This document shows, piece by piece, positions 29,096 through 38,800 of a stretch of DNA of 55,000 nt. The DNA is from Paulinella micropora (taxonomy: Eukaryota; Cercozoa; Imbricatea; Euglyphida; Paulinellidae). Position 1 is the first letter of the stretch. Every line of letters starts with the position of its first letter. The stretch covers positions 1 through 55,000 of the forward strand of contig WBZZ01003516.1 in assembly GCA_019918135.1 (NCBI GenBank). Direction: 5' to 3'. The translations under genes were made by a program, and so were the position numbers. The notes under the pieces are model-generated. The model was not told the origin of the DNA and searched no databases. It saw nothing but the letters and a program-made list of their open reading frames with translations.

Positions 29096-29968
29096 TTAGG
29101 CCATGCAGGCCACGTTGAGCACAAGCAGTTTCCTCACGGCCGGACAGTGAAAACGGCGGCACTCGCCCTGCGGGGCGTTCGGGCACGCCAGCGCGTAGTG
29201 CGGCAGTGGGAGGCCCTGCTCTACCCTCAGGCAATCGTCGACATTGTCGCCGGCGTGGCACTTGACGGAGGCAATCGTGAAAGTGATTTTCAGGTCGTGC
29301 CAGTCGAACAGCCGTTTCAGCACAGCCACCAAGCTCTGCTGCTTCGTGACCATCTCGAACAAGGCAGACGCGGCCCTGACCCATTGGAGCGACAGAAGTA
29401 GCAGTTCCTGTCTGCCCTTCCTGTTGGTGTTGGTGGTCGAGTCTTCGTCCGCCTCGTCGTCCGAACTGCCCTCGTGGTCGCTCAGACGGAAGTCTCCGAG
29501 GCGCAGTTCTAGGCTAAGCTCCTCCGGCTCGTTAGGCACGGGAGAGAACGGACGCGAAGTTGCTGCGGACCCCATGACGCCCTTCCAGGCCTTGTCCAAG
29601 AACTCGGGCAGGATCTTGCTGGGCGGCGCCACCCCCACGCCCGCGTCTGCGCGCGCCGTGGCCCGACAGCCGCTGCCGGTGGCGGACAGGCAGCCCTCGG
29701 GCCCCAGCGCGCGCAAGAGGCGGGGCCCGAACGACGCAAACTTGAATTCCTGCACCTCGAAGTGATAACTCAATTCATGAGCTAACACCCCGTTCGCAAA
29801 CAGCACTTGCCGGTAAGGGGGCAGCGTTTCGAACAACTGGATTCTTTTGGCCAGGACTGCCTCTGTCAACTTCACGAAATCCGACAGCGGCGAGGCAACC
29901 AGGTCCCGCCAGCGCAGCCCCACACTGACGGTTTTCTTACACTTTTCATCATCCTCTGGGGCGCTCAT
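29096..29968 (-). CDS. unknown protein with acidic insert
   Basis: 290 residues from ATG at 29,966-29,968 (MSAPEDDEKCKKTVSVGLRW). The N-terminal half is helical (LTEAVLAKRIQLFETLPPYR), and an acidic disordered stretch follows (SDDEADEDS, about residues 165-178). The C-terminal domain has helix-rich LLLLSLQWVRAASALFEMVT and a Cys/His cluster C-P-x5-G-E-C-x3-H-C that may bind zinc. The gene is intact and convergent with the 27,744-29,033 gene, with a 62-bp AT-rich gap between the stops. No family recognised. Confidence 0.6.
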   Translation of the reverse strand: MSAPEDDEKCKKTVSVGLRWRDLVASPLSDFVKLTEAVLAKRIQLFETLPPYRQVLFANGVLAHELSYHFEVQEFKFASFGPRLLRALGPEGCLSATGSGCRATARADAGVGVAPPSKILPEFLDKAWKGVMGSAATSRPFSPVPNEPEELSLELRLGDFRLSDHEGSSDDEADEDSTTNTNRKGRQELLLLSLQWVRAASALFEMVTKQQSLVAVLKRLFDWHDLKITFTIASVKCHAGDNVDDCLRVEQGLPLPHYALACPNAPQGECRRFHCPAVRKLLVLNVACMA

Positions 29969-29984
29969 CCACCGGCAGCGGCTG

Positions 29985-30715
29985 GTCAGAAATGAGGGCG
30001 CGGGGGGCGGGGATAAGGGCTAGGTTGACAATAGCCGCCGAAGACAGGTCCAGAGAAGAAAAGAGGGGCCCGACGTGGGTCGGGGGGGGGGGACAGCAGC
30101 GCGGAGGTCTTTTCTTCTTGGTCTAGAAGAAAATGAAACAAAGAAACAGCGCTCGGCTCGCATACCTTTTTTTCCCGGGAGCTAAGGTGTACGGGGATGG
30201 GCGCGCGAAGACAGAGAGTTGGGGGGGGGGAGAGGTGTGAGATGATGGGGGAGGGAGGGCTAGGTGTACGGGATGGGGGAAGAGATGGAGGGGGAGGAGA
30301 GTGGGGAGGAGAGAGAGAGAGATGATGGGGAGGGAGGGGGGTGGCGCGACAAGGGCGAGAGAAAGAGAGATGGGGGCCGGGGTTTAGGAATAGCTGCCGG
30401 CCCCTCCTTCTGTCTTCTCGTGCCCTCCTCTCTCCCTCTCCCGTACATGGACAGATCTTGCCCCGCAGACTATGTTCGCACAGAGAAATGCAGTCTGGCC
30501 GGAAGGGCGTGTTGAGGTTGAGAGGGCATGCCTGGGGGGGGGGGGAGAAAGGGATGAGTGTGAGTGGGGGGGGCCGCGGGTTACAGAACTCAGCAGAAAG
30601 AAAAGAAGGAGAACAAGAGTGGGAGGGAGGGGGGAGCACTGCGTAACGGGGGGGGGGCCGGGGGGGCGGCGGCGCGCCGTGGAAAGCGTAAGAACCGAAC
30701 GAGCCCAGAAGCGGC
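29985..30715. other. GA-rich low-complexity intergenic region
   Basis: Purine-rich repeats (GATGGGGGAGGGAG-like units near 30,240-30,380) and G-runs between divergent genes. Pro/Ser-rich translations on the minus strand are not credible genes. Confidence 0.6.
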
Positions 30716-32248
30716 ATGGCCCGCGCAGAGTCTGTAGGAGCTGGTAAGTTGTGGGAGCCGCCTAGTTGGAGAGACGCGCCTGCGCCGGTTAGCGACAGCT
30801 ACAAGGAACTGCTGAAATTGGCTTCCCAGCACCGCGTAGAGTCGGCCGACGCCGACATAAACTGCACCAACTTTGCTTGCGGCAAGTACAAGTTCCCCGA
30901 AGACGATGCCTTTTATTTGCGCCTGGTCGGGTTGCTCATGTGCAGCCAGCAGCCGCGCACGCTGGCGCTGGCCGAGATCAGCCACCCACGAACGCCACGC
31001 TTTTACATTGACCTAGACTTCGAGCTCAAAAACGGCGCTACGGGTTGCCCGCCCGAGCTTCTACAGTGGTCTGAGTCGTCCGAGCTGGACGGCGGTTGTC
31101 TGGTCGCGTTCGTTCATTCGTGCGTGCAGGAGCTCGTAGGGGCCGAACGAGCGCGGCGGGCGCACTTACTGCATGCCTCGGGCCTGTGCGGGCTGAGGCG
31201 TGTTTACAAGCCATCGTTTAGGCTAGTGTACGCGGACCTGACGCTGGACAAACGCACAGCGCTGCAACTGTTGCTTGAGGTACAAAGCCGCTGCGTGCGC
31301 CAGTACCGCCGCGACAGCCTGCTCGGGAACTCCTTGTGCAAAGCCCTCGACAAGGGCGTGTACGACGAAAAGAGGCCGATGCGCCTGCTCTACTCGGACA
31401 AGGCCAAGCGAGAGAAGTGCAAGACGTGCCAGGCGCTGGCGAAGCAGGGGCCCACGCCGTGTTTTACTAGGGGGTGCCGTGTCACGTGGGCGGGCAGGCC
31501 CCTGACCCCGCTTGGGGTGCTGGAGGGACTAGTGCTGCACAAGCGACAACTGAGCTGGCCGGACTTTGTGCTCGGCTGCAGCACGCACTACGGGTTAGGG
31601 TTAGCGCGCTGGCAGAACCCGCCGGACATTGCCCCCCGGCTCAGCGAGCTAGCGTCCAGCCGGGCCTGGGCCCTGCCGGACAGCCCCGCCTCCGCGGCGC
31701 CGCCCGACGAGCACGCGCTGTGGTCTGTAGTCTACGCCGCCGCCGCCCCACGCCCCGCAGCCGTGGCACAGGTCGTGCCCGGGGCCCGCAGCTCCTCTCC
31801 TTTTGTGGGCGGCGCTGTGGCTTTGGCTTGGGGTGACTGCTGCCCCCAGCTCCGCTGCAGCCCGGAACTGGCGGCACAGGCCCGCCCGCACCTGGACGAG
31901 GCCGATGATGCGCGGCGCCTGTTGCACTGGCTAGTGCTGCCGTACCTGGGACGCGAGAACGACGGTTCTGAGCTGCTGGACTGGGGTCGGGCCAAGAAGG
32001 GCGAGCGTGGGGCGGACGGAGTGGCCAGCTGGTTCGGCGTGCCGGGGGTTCGTGCCTTGTGCGTCTGCCCCTTCAAGTCTACCGCGCAATCGCTGTACAC
32101 CCACCGCAGCAACCCCGTTTCCGTTACGTTCGGCGCCTCGTTCCTCCACCTGCGCTGCCTTGACGACGAGTGTTTTGCCGGGTCCAGAAGGTTTAGGATT
32201 GCCCTCCCGGCAACGGCGCGCCAGGGGCTCCGTCCGCTCCTGACTTAG
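30716..32248 (+). CDS. archaeo-eukaryotic primase (PrimPol/UL52 type)
   Basis: 510 residues from ATG at 30,716. FYIDLDFEL gives the catalytic D-x-D pair at Asp99 and Asp101. SFRLVYADLTLDK and then LDKGVYDEKRPMRLLYSDK (about residues 211-229) match the third-acid/basic motif of viral and PrimPol primases (D-x2-VY-x3-R-x2-R-x3-S-x-K). Near the C terminus CVCP, then THRSN, then LRCLDDEC form the zinc-binding module of PrimPol and herpesvirus UL52. The protein would lay down primers for viral DNA replication. Between the two parts lies a more variable, Ala/Pro-rich region. No helicase domain is fused, unlike in many nucleocytoplasmic viruses. The 3' end overlaps the convergent RPB10 gene by 56 bp. 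Confidence 0.75.
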   Translation: MARAESVGAGKLWEPPSWRDAPAPVSDSYKELLKLASQHRVESADADINCTNFACGKYKFPEDDAFYLRLVGLLMCSQQPRTLALAEISHPRTPRFYIDLDFELKNGATGCPPELLQWSESSELDGGCLVAFVHSCVQELVGAERARRAHLLHASGLCGLRRVYKPSFRLVYADLTLDKRTALQLLLEVQSRCVRQYRRDSLLGNSLCKALDKGVYDEKRPMRLLYSDKAKREKCKTCQALAKQGPTPCFTRGCRVTWAGRPLTPLGVLEGLVLHKRQLSWPDFVLGCSTHYGLGLARWQNPPDIAPRLSELASSRAWALPDSPASAAPPDEHALWSVVYAAAAPRPAAVAQVVPGARSSSPFVGGAVALAWGDCCPQLRCSPELAAQARPHLDEADDARRLLHWLVLPYLGRENDGSELLDWGRAKKGERGADGVASWFGVPGVRALCVCPFKSTAQSLYTHRSNPVSVTFGASFLHLRCLDDECFAGSRRFRIALPATARQGLRPLLT

Positions 32249-32459
32249 CTCTCGCGCGAGCCAGCCCCCGGCGCACCACGGCCTCGGGCCCAGTATCTTT
32301 GCTGCCCAGCAGGGCCGCACGGCAACACTCGCGCTGAAGGTTTAGGCCGGTCAGAGCTTCGGCGTCGGTGAAGCCCTCGCGCTGGAACCGCACAAAGAGC
32401 TCCCACAGTCCGCCCAGCGGTTTGCCGCAGGGTACGCACACGACGGGTGCTAGCGACAT
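32193..32459 (-). CDS. RNA polymerase subunit RPB10 homologue
   Basis: 88 residues from ATG at 32,457-32,459. The first 60 match RPB10 closely: P-V-V-C-V-P-C-G-K (for PVRCFTCGK) at residues 6-13, a W-E then F-x-R-E-G-F-T-D-A-E-A-L helix, and LNLQRECCRAALL with the paired cysteines Cys45-Cys46. These four cysteines bind the structural zinc. A C-terminal Ala/Gly/Pro tail of about 25 residues is extra and lies over the end of the primase gene. RPB10 is a small assembly subunit of nuclear-type RNA polymerases. With RPB5 it indicates a virus-encoded polymerase. Confidence 0.85.
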   Translation of the reverse strand: MSLAPVVCVPCGKPLGGLWELFVRFQREGFTDAEALTGLNLQRECCRAALLGSKDTGPEAVVRRGLARARAKSGADGAPGAPLPGGQS

Positions 32460-32953
32460 GTGGCAGCGAAAAAAAAAGACCCAAAAACCAAAAAAGAAAA
32501 CCCGGTGCGGGAAAAGGGCAGGAAAAAAAATGTGTTTTCTTTGTTGCTGCTTGCATTAAAAAAAAAGAACGTCTGTACGCAGGGGAGAGAGGGAGGGGGG
32601 GGGACAGAAAGTAGGGAGGGAGGGGGGGGACAAAAGACGCCCCCCCCCGGTTCTTGTCGTGTGTTGCGGGTTTTGTGGGAAAGACGACGGCAGGGAGAGA
32701 TGGGGGGGGGGATGGCGGGGTGTGGGCAAACAGGCCCCACGGTTCTTGTTGTGTTGCGGGTTTTGGGGAGGGGGGGAAGATGGCGGCGGGGGGGGGGGGG
32801 GAGCGGGGATGGCATGTTCTGAGAACCAGCGAAACAAAAAAAGCGCCCAAATCAGCAAAAAACCAAAACAAAAGAAAAAAGGAAAAAGACAGCCCCCCCC
32901 CGACATTTCCCCGTTTTTCGTGACTGCTCGTGTGCCATTGCAAAGTAAAAACA
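32460..32953. repeat. low-complexity intergenic region with a degenerate duplicated block
   Basis: A- and G-runs between divergent genes. A block GGTTCTTGTCGTGTGTTGCGG with GTTTT and a G-run (about 32,649-32,715) recurs as GGTTCTTGTTGTGTTGCGGG (about 32,741-32,800). Otherwise nothing is seen. Confidence 0.55.
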
Positions 32954-33837
32954 ATGAGCGACAATTTCGGGGCCGACGCGATGGAGACTACTTGGGCGCC
33001 GCAAGCAGCGGTGTTTTGCGAGGGAAAGCCCTGCGCCGACGACGAGGAGAGAATCTATGCAGGCGATATTATGTACACGTGCGGGAAATTCCGCAGCGAG
33101 GACCCCGACGACATGCTGCGCGTCTATAAATGGAACAGCCCCGCCATGGCTGCTATGCGCCCCGGAAACTGCAAGGTTCTGCTAGGCATTACGGACGAGA
33201 CTCATTCACCCGGGGATGTGCCGAACAAGCTTATCCGTGTACAGACCGGCGGGCTGGCCATGCTGCCCCTAGCGGCTAGTACGCCATTGGAGAAGTTTCC
33301 TTACGGCAGTTTTGTGCTGGTGTCGGAAAAACAAGAGCAGCCACGGGCCCCCAAACGCCGCAGGCCGCTTGGCCCCAGCCGTCCGGAACTGCGACCCTGG
33401 AGACAGGAAAAGCGGGCTTTCCCCCGGGCAGAAGACCAAAAACTAACCGCGTTAATTCAAAGCCTCCAGAGTATTAAGGCGCCGGAGGTCCGCGTGCCGC
33501 CCGGGGGCGAATTCTACCGCCAGCACGGGAATGATTTCGAAAAATACGTAGTAGAGCACTTGGCGGCCGCTCCCGTTTGCTGTTCTACGCGCAGGCCTGG
33601 ACTTTGCAGATCACCAGGGAATGGAAGAGCCAAAATCTTGCGGCTGGTGACATCGCCCCGGTTATGGAGAGGCTCGTGGCCTGGCTTTTCGACGTGTCCA
33701 GAAGTTGTCTGCACGAACCTGTCGAGGGCTACGTGTGTTTGGGGCGCGTGCGGGGGTATGTAGAGGACAAACATTCCCTCGTGATCGAACTGACACGCTC
33801 TACTTGGAGCAAGAACCCGGCCCGGTTGTTCTATTGA
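32954..33837 (+). pseudogene. unknown protein, frame break near the C terminus
   Basis: ATG at 32,954 (MSDNFGADAMETTW). The first domain reads GDIMYTCGKFRSEDPDDMLR, NCKVLLGITDETHSPGDVPN and KLIRVQTGGLAMLPL, a beta-strand pattern loosely similar to capsid decoration proteins (weak). A basic linker (KRRRPLG) follows. At about 33,560 the frame stops making sense after FEKYVVEHLAAAP. The next frame continues with YAQAWTLQITREWKSQNLAA and GYVCLGRVRGYVEDKHSLVI to a stop at 33,837. Joined it is about 290 residues. This is the last gene of the GC-rich region before the PLV junction. Confidence 0.45.
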
Positions 33838-34050
33838 ACCAAATTAAAGAAAACCTCCCTCCCCCGAGGACAGATGCTGATTTGTTTTTTGGCTGCTGTA
33901 TACGGAAAGTCTAGATTTATTTGTGAATAAAAAACTTTTTTTTTTCTTGCTGGGTTTTTGAGGTGCCTCAAAAGAAGATGCAGGGCGCGGGGTGCGAACA
34001 GATAGTGCACAGGGCGCGCACGGACGGGTTGGAATGCCCCTGGTTTCCAA
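33838..34050. other. GC-rich remnant next to the PLV junction
   Basis: Between the last GC-rich gene and the AT-rich element. On the minus strand one frame ends NPSVRALCTICSHPAPCIFF, a C-x2-C...C segment that could be the 3' end of a gene truncated by the joining of the PLV. Composition changes abruptly near 34,050, inside the apparent capsid frame, so the end of that frame is not PLV sequence. Confidence 0.4.
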
Positions 34051-34054
34051 GAGA

Positions 34055-34869
34055 TAGGATATTCGGTCTTGAAAGAAAAGCTCTCACCAGCAATCTTTTG
34101 TTGGACACCCAAGATAACATTCGGGTCAGTTTCAACCGCAAGAACGAGGTTAAGGTTGGTAATATTTGCTTGTTGTCCGAACGCCGCAGCACCTGCTCCA
34201 ACACTCAAAGGATCAGTTCCATAAAACATTGTTTTGATAGTACCCTCCCACCCCATCCTCAAATTAAAACCAATAGTCTTATCAATTTCAAAAATGGTTC
34301 CAAAAAGCATGCCAAGAGGAATAGACACATTGATAACAGGAGTAGCGGTATTATCGCCTCCACCTTCAAAATACTTAGCCTCCTCATAAGCAACATTTAC
34401 AACAGAGGCGACACCAGTTCCAGCAGCGATGAGCAAATCGTTATTACGGCGGGCTGTGCTGGGGGGTTGTGCTGCAAAATCTTGAACCCTTGACCCCAAT
34501 GTTTGCACCATTTCAGTTATACGAGTGACGATGTGGGCGGATTCGTTACCAGCACTAGTATCACCAATGGCGGTGAAAGCAGTCTTACCATCATCAAGTT
34601 GAAAGGCATAACCAGCGTCAGACTCTGTCATTGTCTTTCTATCAGCTAGCGAGGCTTGTGTATCATTAGGTGCATTACACTTTTGGAGCATAGCACCATA
34701 ACCACTCCCCGCCCCGTGGTTATCCGAAGCCATAAATCTATCATAAGAAATCTCAGGCTTCCAAATCATCTTAGTGTAATTTCCACATGTTGAAGATTAC
34801 ACAGATACAGACCGCTTCGGCTCCGCAGTTCAATCGTTTTAATCATCGGAAGGCAGTCCATAGGAATTC
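34055..34869 (-). pseudogene. PLV major capsid protein, C-terminal fragment
   Basis: Downstream part of a capsid gene whose 5' end lies at 43,066-43,302 on the far side of the copia element. Joining across the 5-bp duplication gives a continuous frame (SRI then PMDCLPMIKTIELRSRSG). A one-base shift near 34,775 then moves to MIWKPEISYDRFMASDNHG. The segments ALADRKTM-type Ala/Asp stretches, GYAFQLDDGKTAFTAIGDTS, VINVSIPLGMLFGTIFEIDK and NITNLNLVLAVETDPNVILG have the strand pattern of the double-jelly-roll capsid proteins of PLVs and virophages. The sequence ends at the composition boundary (after FSFKTEYPIS), so about a third of the protein is missing. Confidence 0.65.
34865..34869. repeat. 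target-site duplication AATTC (left)
   Basis: AATTC directly outside the left LTR equals AATTC at 43,066-43,070 outside the right LTR. This is the 5-bp duplication expected for Ty1/copia integration. Confidence 0.95.
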
Positions 34870-35440
34870 TGCCATAACTATGTATCCACTTAATTAAAGA
34901 TAAGGTACGGAACAGACTTAATAATCCCTCATCCCGGCATCAAACAGTACTTCAGATACCTACAGCAGTTTAATTTGTGATCTCGACAAGATACGGAAAC
35001 CGATTTGTCTATCATGTGAATGCGGTTCTATCGATACGTATCATCGCGTGCTAGATACGTATTATATAACCTTTAAGTAACATGGATCGCACTGTCGTGC
35101 AATCATATGATTAGGCAAATCATCCCATGAATTAGGTGTAATGAGGGAAGAAGTTACAGGGAATTCTGGCCGGTAGATTCGTTAAATATTGTTAGTTGAC
35201 AGAAATGAAATTGACAATGTTAAATGGTAATATATTGGAAGTGATATGAAAAACATTATTGCCGGTCGTTACTGTAATTAACGGTAAATATAGATAATAT
35301 AAATGATTATATATAAACTTGAATAAAATGATTTAACTTCGGACTTGAAGTAGAAATTATTTTATCTTTTACTGATGTGTAAACTACAACTTGAAGGGAT
35401 ATCCGAAGAACTATAATTATATGAATATATAATGATAACA
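34870..35440 (-). repeat. 3' LTR of the copia element
   Basis: 571 nt; on the plus strand it begins TGCCATAACTATG and ends ATGATAACA, the same as the other LTR at 42,495-43,065. It is flanked inside by the polypurine tract. Confidence 0.95.
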
Positions 35441-35450
35441 CTCCCCCCGG
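35441..35450 (-). promoter_or_regulatory. polypurine tract of the copia element
   Basis: CCGGGGGGAG on the minus strand lies directly next to the 3' LTR, the position of the plus-strand DNA primer in LTR retrotransposons. Confidence 0.85.
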
Positions 35451-35861
35451 ACAATATATCCGCCATGGAAATATCATCATGAACATTTGCGGTGGCGGAG
35501 AGGCCAGTATGATTTATACATAGCTATGTGTAAATATGTTCGTGAGGGGAAAGTAGAAATTATCATATATGGAAAAATTATCATTAATGTGCAAGAATAA
35601 ATATGAGCATGACATGCATAACTCAAAAAAAAATTCTGACTTGTTAGGATTTACGAAGCGCATTAGCGCGATGTCGGATTAATTGTCCCTATTAGCTTTA
35701 TTCTACTGAGGATAGTAGATTATAGACATACAAAATGTCAATTCTATAAATTTGCGACAAAGTCGCTACAGTCATCAGTATAATTGAACGGCGAAGAGCG
35801 TTGTACAAAAAAATTAGAAATTGTCTTTTGAACGCTCTGAATAACATTACTTGGTACGAAC
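35451..35861. other. 3' untranslated region of the copia element
   Basis: AT-rich noncoding sequence between the pol stop codon and the polypurine tract; no further frame (for example an env gene) is seen. Confidence 0.7.
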
Positions 35862-38800
35862 TTACTCGACTTGCTTCGACTTTTTGCCTTTGCGCTTTCG
35901 AGCACGAACAACGTACTGGCTGAGGGTTGGGCTGAGCGCATCGGATCGAAAGAGTCTTGCCGGGGCGTCTTCATCGTCGGCCATGCATGAAGCGAGGGGC
36001 ACGGTGATCTGGTCGATGAACGTGCGATGGGCCGGTGCGGGGAGGGCTTTCGTAAAGATATCCGCCCTGTTTTGAGTAGTGTTGACGTATCGGGGCGTCA
36101 GTCGGCCTTCTCGGACTACTTCGACGATGTAGTGATGGCGCAGGTCCAGATGACGTGCGCGCGGGCTTCCCATTCCATTGGAGGACGAGGTGATAGCTCC
36201 CCGGTTGTCAGCAAGTAAGGGAGTTGGTAAATTGATCGGTGCTCGTAGCTCGGAGATTAGCAAATGCTGGAGCGCGATAGCGGTGCGCGCGGTATTGGAC
36301 ATAGCCATGGTTTCGGAGATCTGGGTCGATGTAGCCACGGTAGTCTGGCGTTTGCTTTCCCAATGCACGGGGCCGGTCAATTCGTGTAGCTCGCCGGTGC
36401 GCGATCGCTTGGTGAATTTGCAGCTACCCAGCATCGCGTCGGACCAGTGTGCGAGACGGAGTCTGGAGAGGTCCGTGTTGTACGGGTAGAACAAGCCGCG
36501 TTCCCCATCTTGAAGGTAGCGAAAGATCCGGGTGCACAAACTGTAAGCTACACCTGGCTCATGATGTGAGTATACGGACATGTTGTTGGTGGCAAATGAT
36601 ATGTCTGGGCGTGTTTGGGTTGCTAGCCATGAACATTCACCTGTTAGGGTAGGGAGTGACCATTTACGCAAGAAGGCGTCTTCAGCGGCTGCAGTCGGCT
36701 CTTGGACGGTGGCCGGAGTAGGCACAGGGTTGGCTTGTGAGAAGCCATGATCATCCAAGAGGCTACGAGTGTATGCACGCTGGTGAACGAGAAGGCCAGT
36801 GGGCGTTCGTTTGAATTGAATCCCACAAAAGACTTTGGCCTTTTCGTGTACTGTGAATACAAGCTGTTCTTTCGTTAAGCCTTTGCAAAGAATGGCTACC
36901 TGAGAGTGGTGTTTGTAGAAAGTGAGAACGTCGTCGGTTCTTACTAATAGGATCCATGGCATGGACGATGGGTCTTTAGTAAAAACCGGGGGACAGTTCT
37001 CTTCTTTGCATTGCAGGAAGAACAGACAAGCATCGATGGTTGACTGTGTGTAACCTAACTTACGTAACTTTCGTGCTACCTTGTCGTGCCAACGACGACC
37101 TGCCTGAGGTGAGCCATACAGAGCTTTGAGGACTTGTAGTATGTCATCCTCCGGCTTTTCGGGATCACGGAAATCCTCGAAATCGTCGGGTGCGATGGCA
37201 TATACAATGTCAATCATGTCTGCCTGACTATATGCTTGCGTGAAGTCAATGACAACAAAATCAAAGCCAAGTGCTGCTGTGAGCGACAAGACGGTAAGCA
37301 TGACCATGTGGGAGCATACAGGTGCTGACTTATCATAAGGTGAGTAATGACTGAACGGACTCATGAGGTTACCAAACAGGACAAGTCTACTCTTGAACTT
37401 ATGATTTCCAGTTGCTTCGTCTATCTTGACAGCATCAACAAATCCGGTATGGATTGGTTTGATTTTGTCACGATAGGCGTTAGCTCTGGGAACCCAACGA
37501 AAACATCCAGCCTTGAAGAGGCCTTCAATTTCTTTCCTGCGTGCTGCAACCACTTCAGGATGTTGGTGTATTTCCTTTTGTGGTATTCGCAATGCACGTG
37601 TAAAGAAACAAAAAGGCTCGTCATATGTTTGTTCTTCGTAAGCATCCTGTTGCAAATCCGCTAGGTCTGTCTCGCTATGCTCGAGGTTGCATGCCGCAGC
37701 GACATCAAAGAAAGCAGCAGCCTGACTATCATGAGCTAGGCTAACATGATGAGTGGGGTGGTTTGCAGGTGTTTGCTTTCTCTCTCTTTGTGTTGCTATG
37801 ATGTTGCTTGATGATATGTTGCCGTTGATGTCGCGTGGGGCAAGCAGACCGTTAGCAGGGGACGAAGGGGAACCAAGTCTGTGGCTAGCGTTTGACCTGT
37901 TTCCACTGGAACTGGCTGCAAAGCGTAATGAACGACGGACATTTGGTCCAACCGAACCACGTAAATTTAGCTGTGAAGATGATGGGGGTCGTCTTTGCCT
38001 GACGACCGTGTGTTCTTCTTCTTCAAGCTGGGGCCGTTGTGGGGGTGGTTGGGGTGGTGGTACCGGTTGGTCGTCGAGCGACTGGTACCCGTTATCGTCG
38101 TCGTCGTCATTGAGCTGAAAGGTTGGCAGACCGGGGGCGTTTCCGGACTGTGTCGGGTCCGTTTTTATGCGAACCTTTTGGTCGACCGTTTGGGTGAGTT
38201 CGTTGGGGAAAGGGTTGGGTTGAGGAATGGGAGGGTTGTCAAACTCCCAAGGTCGCTGCAACACTTTTGCTGTGTGCCCTCTTTCCCATATGTCGAACTT
38301 CACGTTTCGGGCTTCAACAATTTTTGCTGTCCCTTTTACCAAAACCCGGTAAAGGCGGCGAAAAATGTTGAAGCCTGTAAGTGATCCCGGTTGTGCCATT
38401 GGTCTGTTTAAGCCTTTTTGCACACGAACGAATGCTAAGCAACCGACTGGACGCAAGAAATCCAAAGGGAATTTCCTTTTGAGGGTGACCTCATAAGGAG
38501 ATTGTCCTTTGTATTTTCCGGATGATTGCGGGGTGATTATCCGTATTGCATGTTCAGCTCTTTCGCATTCTTCCCATAAATTGTTGGGGAATTTTGCGTC
38601 GAGCATGATTGCGTTAGCTCGTTTCGTGCCTGTTTGAAAATCGCGTTCGGCAATGGAATTAAGACGAGGCTCGCCCGGTGGGGTGTGCTTCATAATAATT
38701 CCTTTGTTGTTGCAATGTTCAACAAGGCCAGAAGAGATAAACTCGCCATCTAACCTGACTTGCTTAATCTTCACGCCGGTCTGTCTTTCAAAGAAGGCAA

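Noticed and set aside
29986..30717. A 243-codon minus-strand frame rich in Pro/Ser
   Set aside because: It lies on GA-repeat DNA and its composition is that of the repeat; there is no start context and no protein-like blocks.
1..34000. Pandoravirus or other nucleocytoplasmic virus as source of the GC-rich block
   Set aside because: High GC and F-box/LRR genes would fit, but the protease-scaffold and HK97-type capsid candidates fit mirusviruses better. This is not fully excluded.
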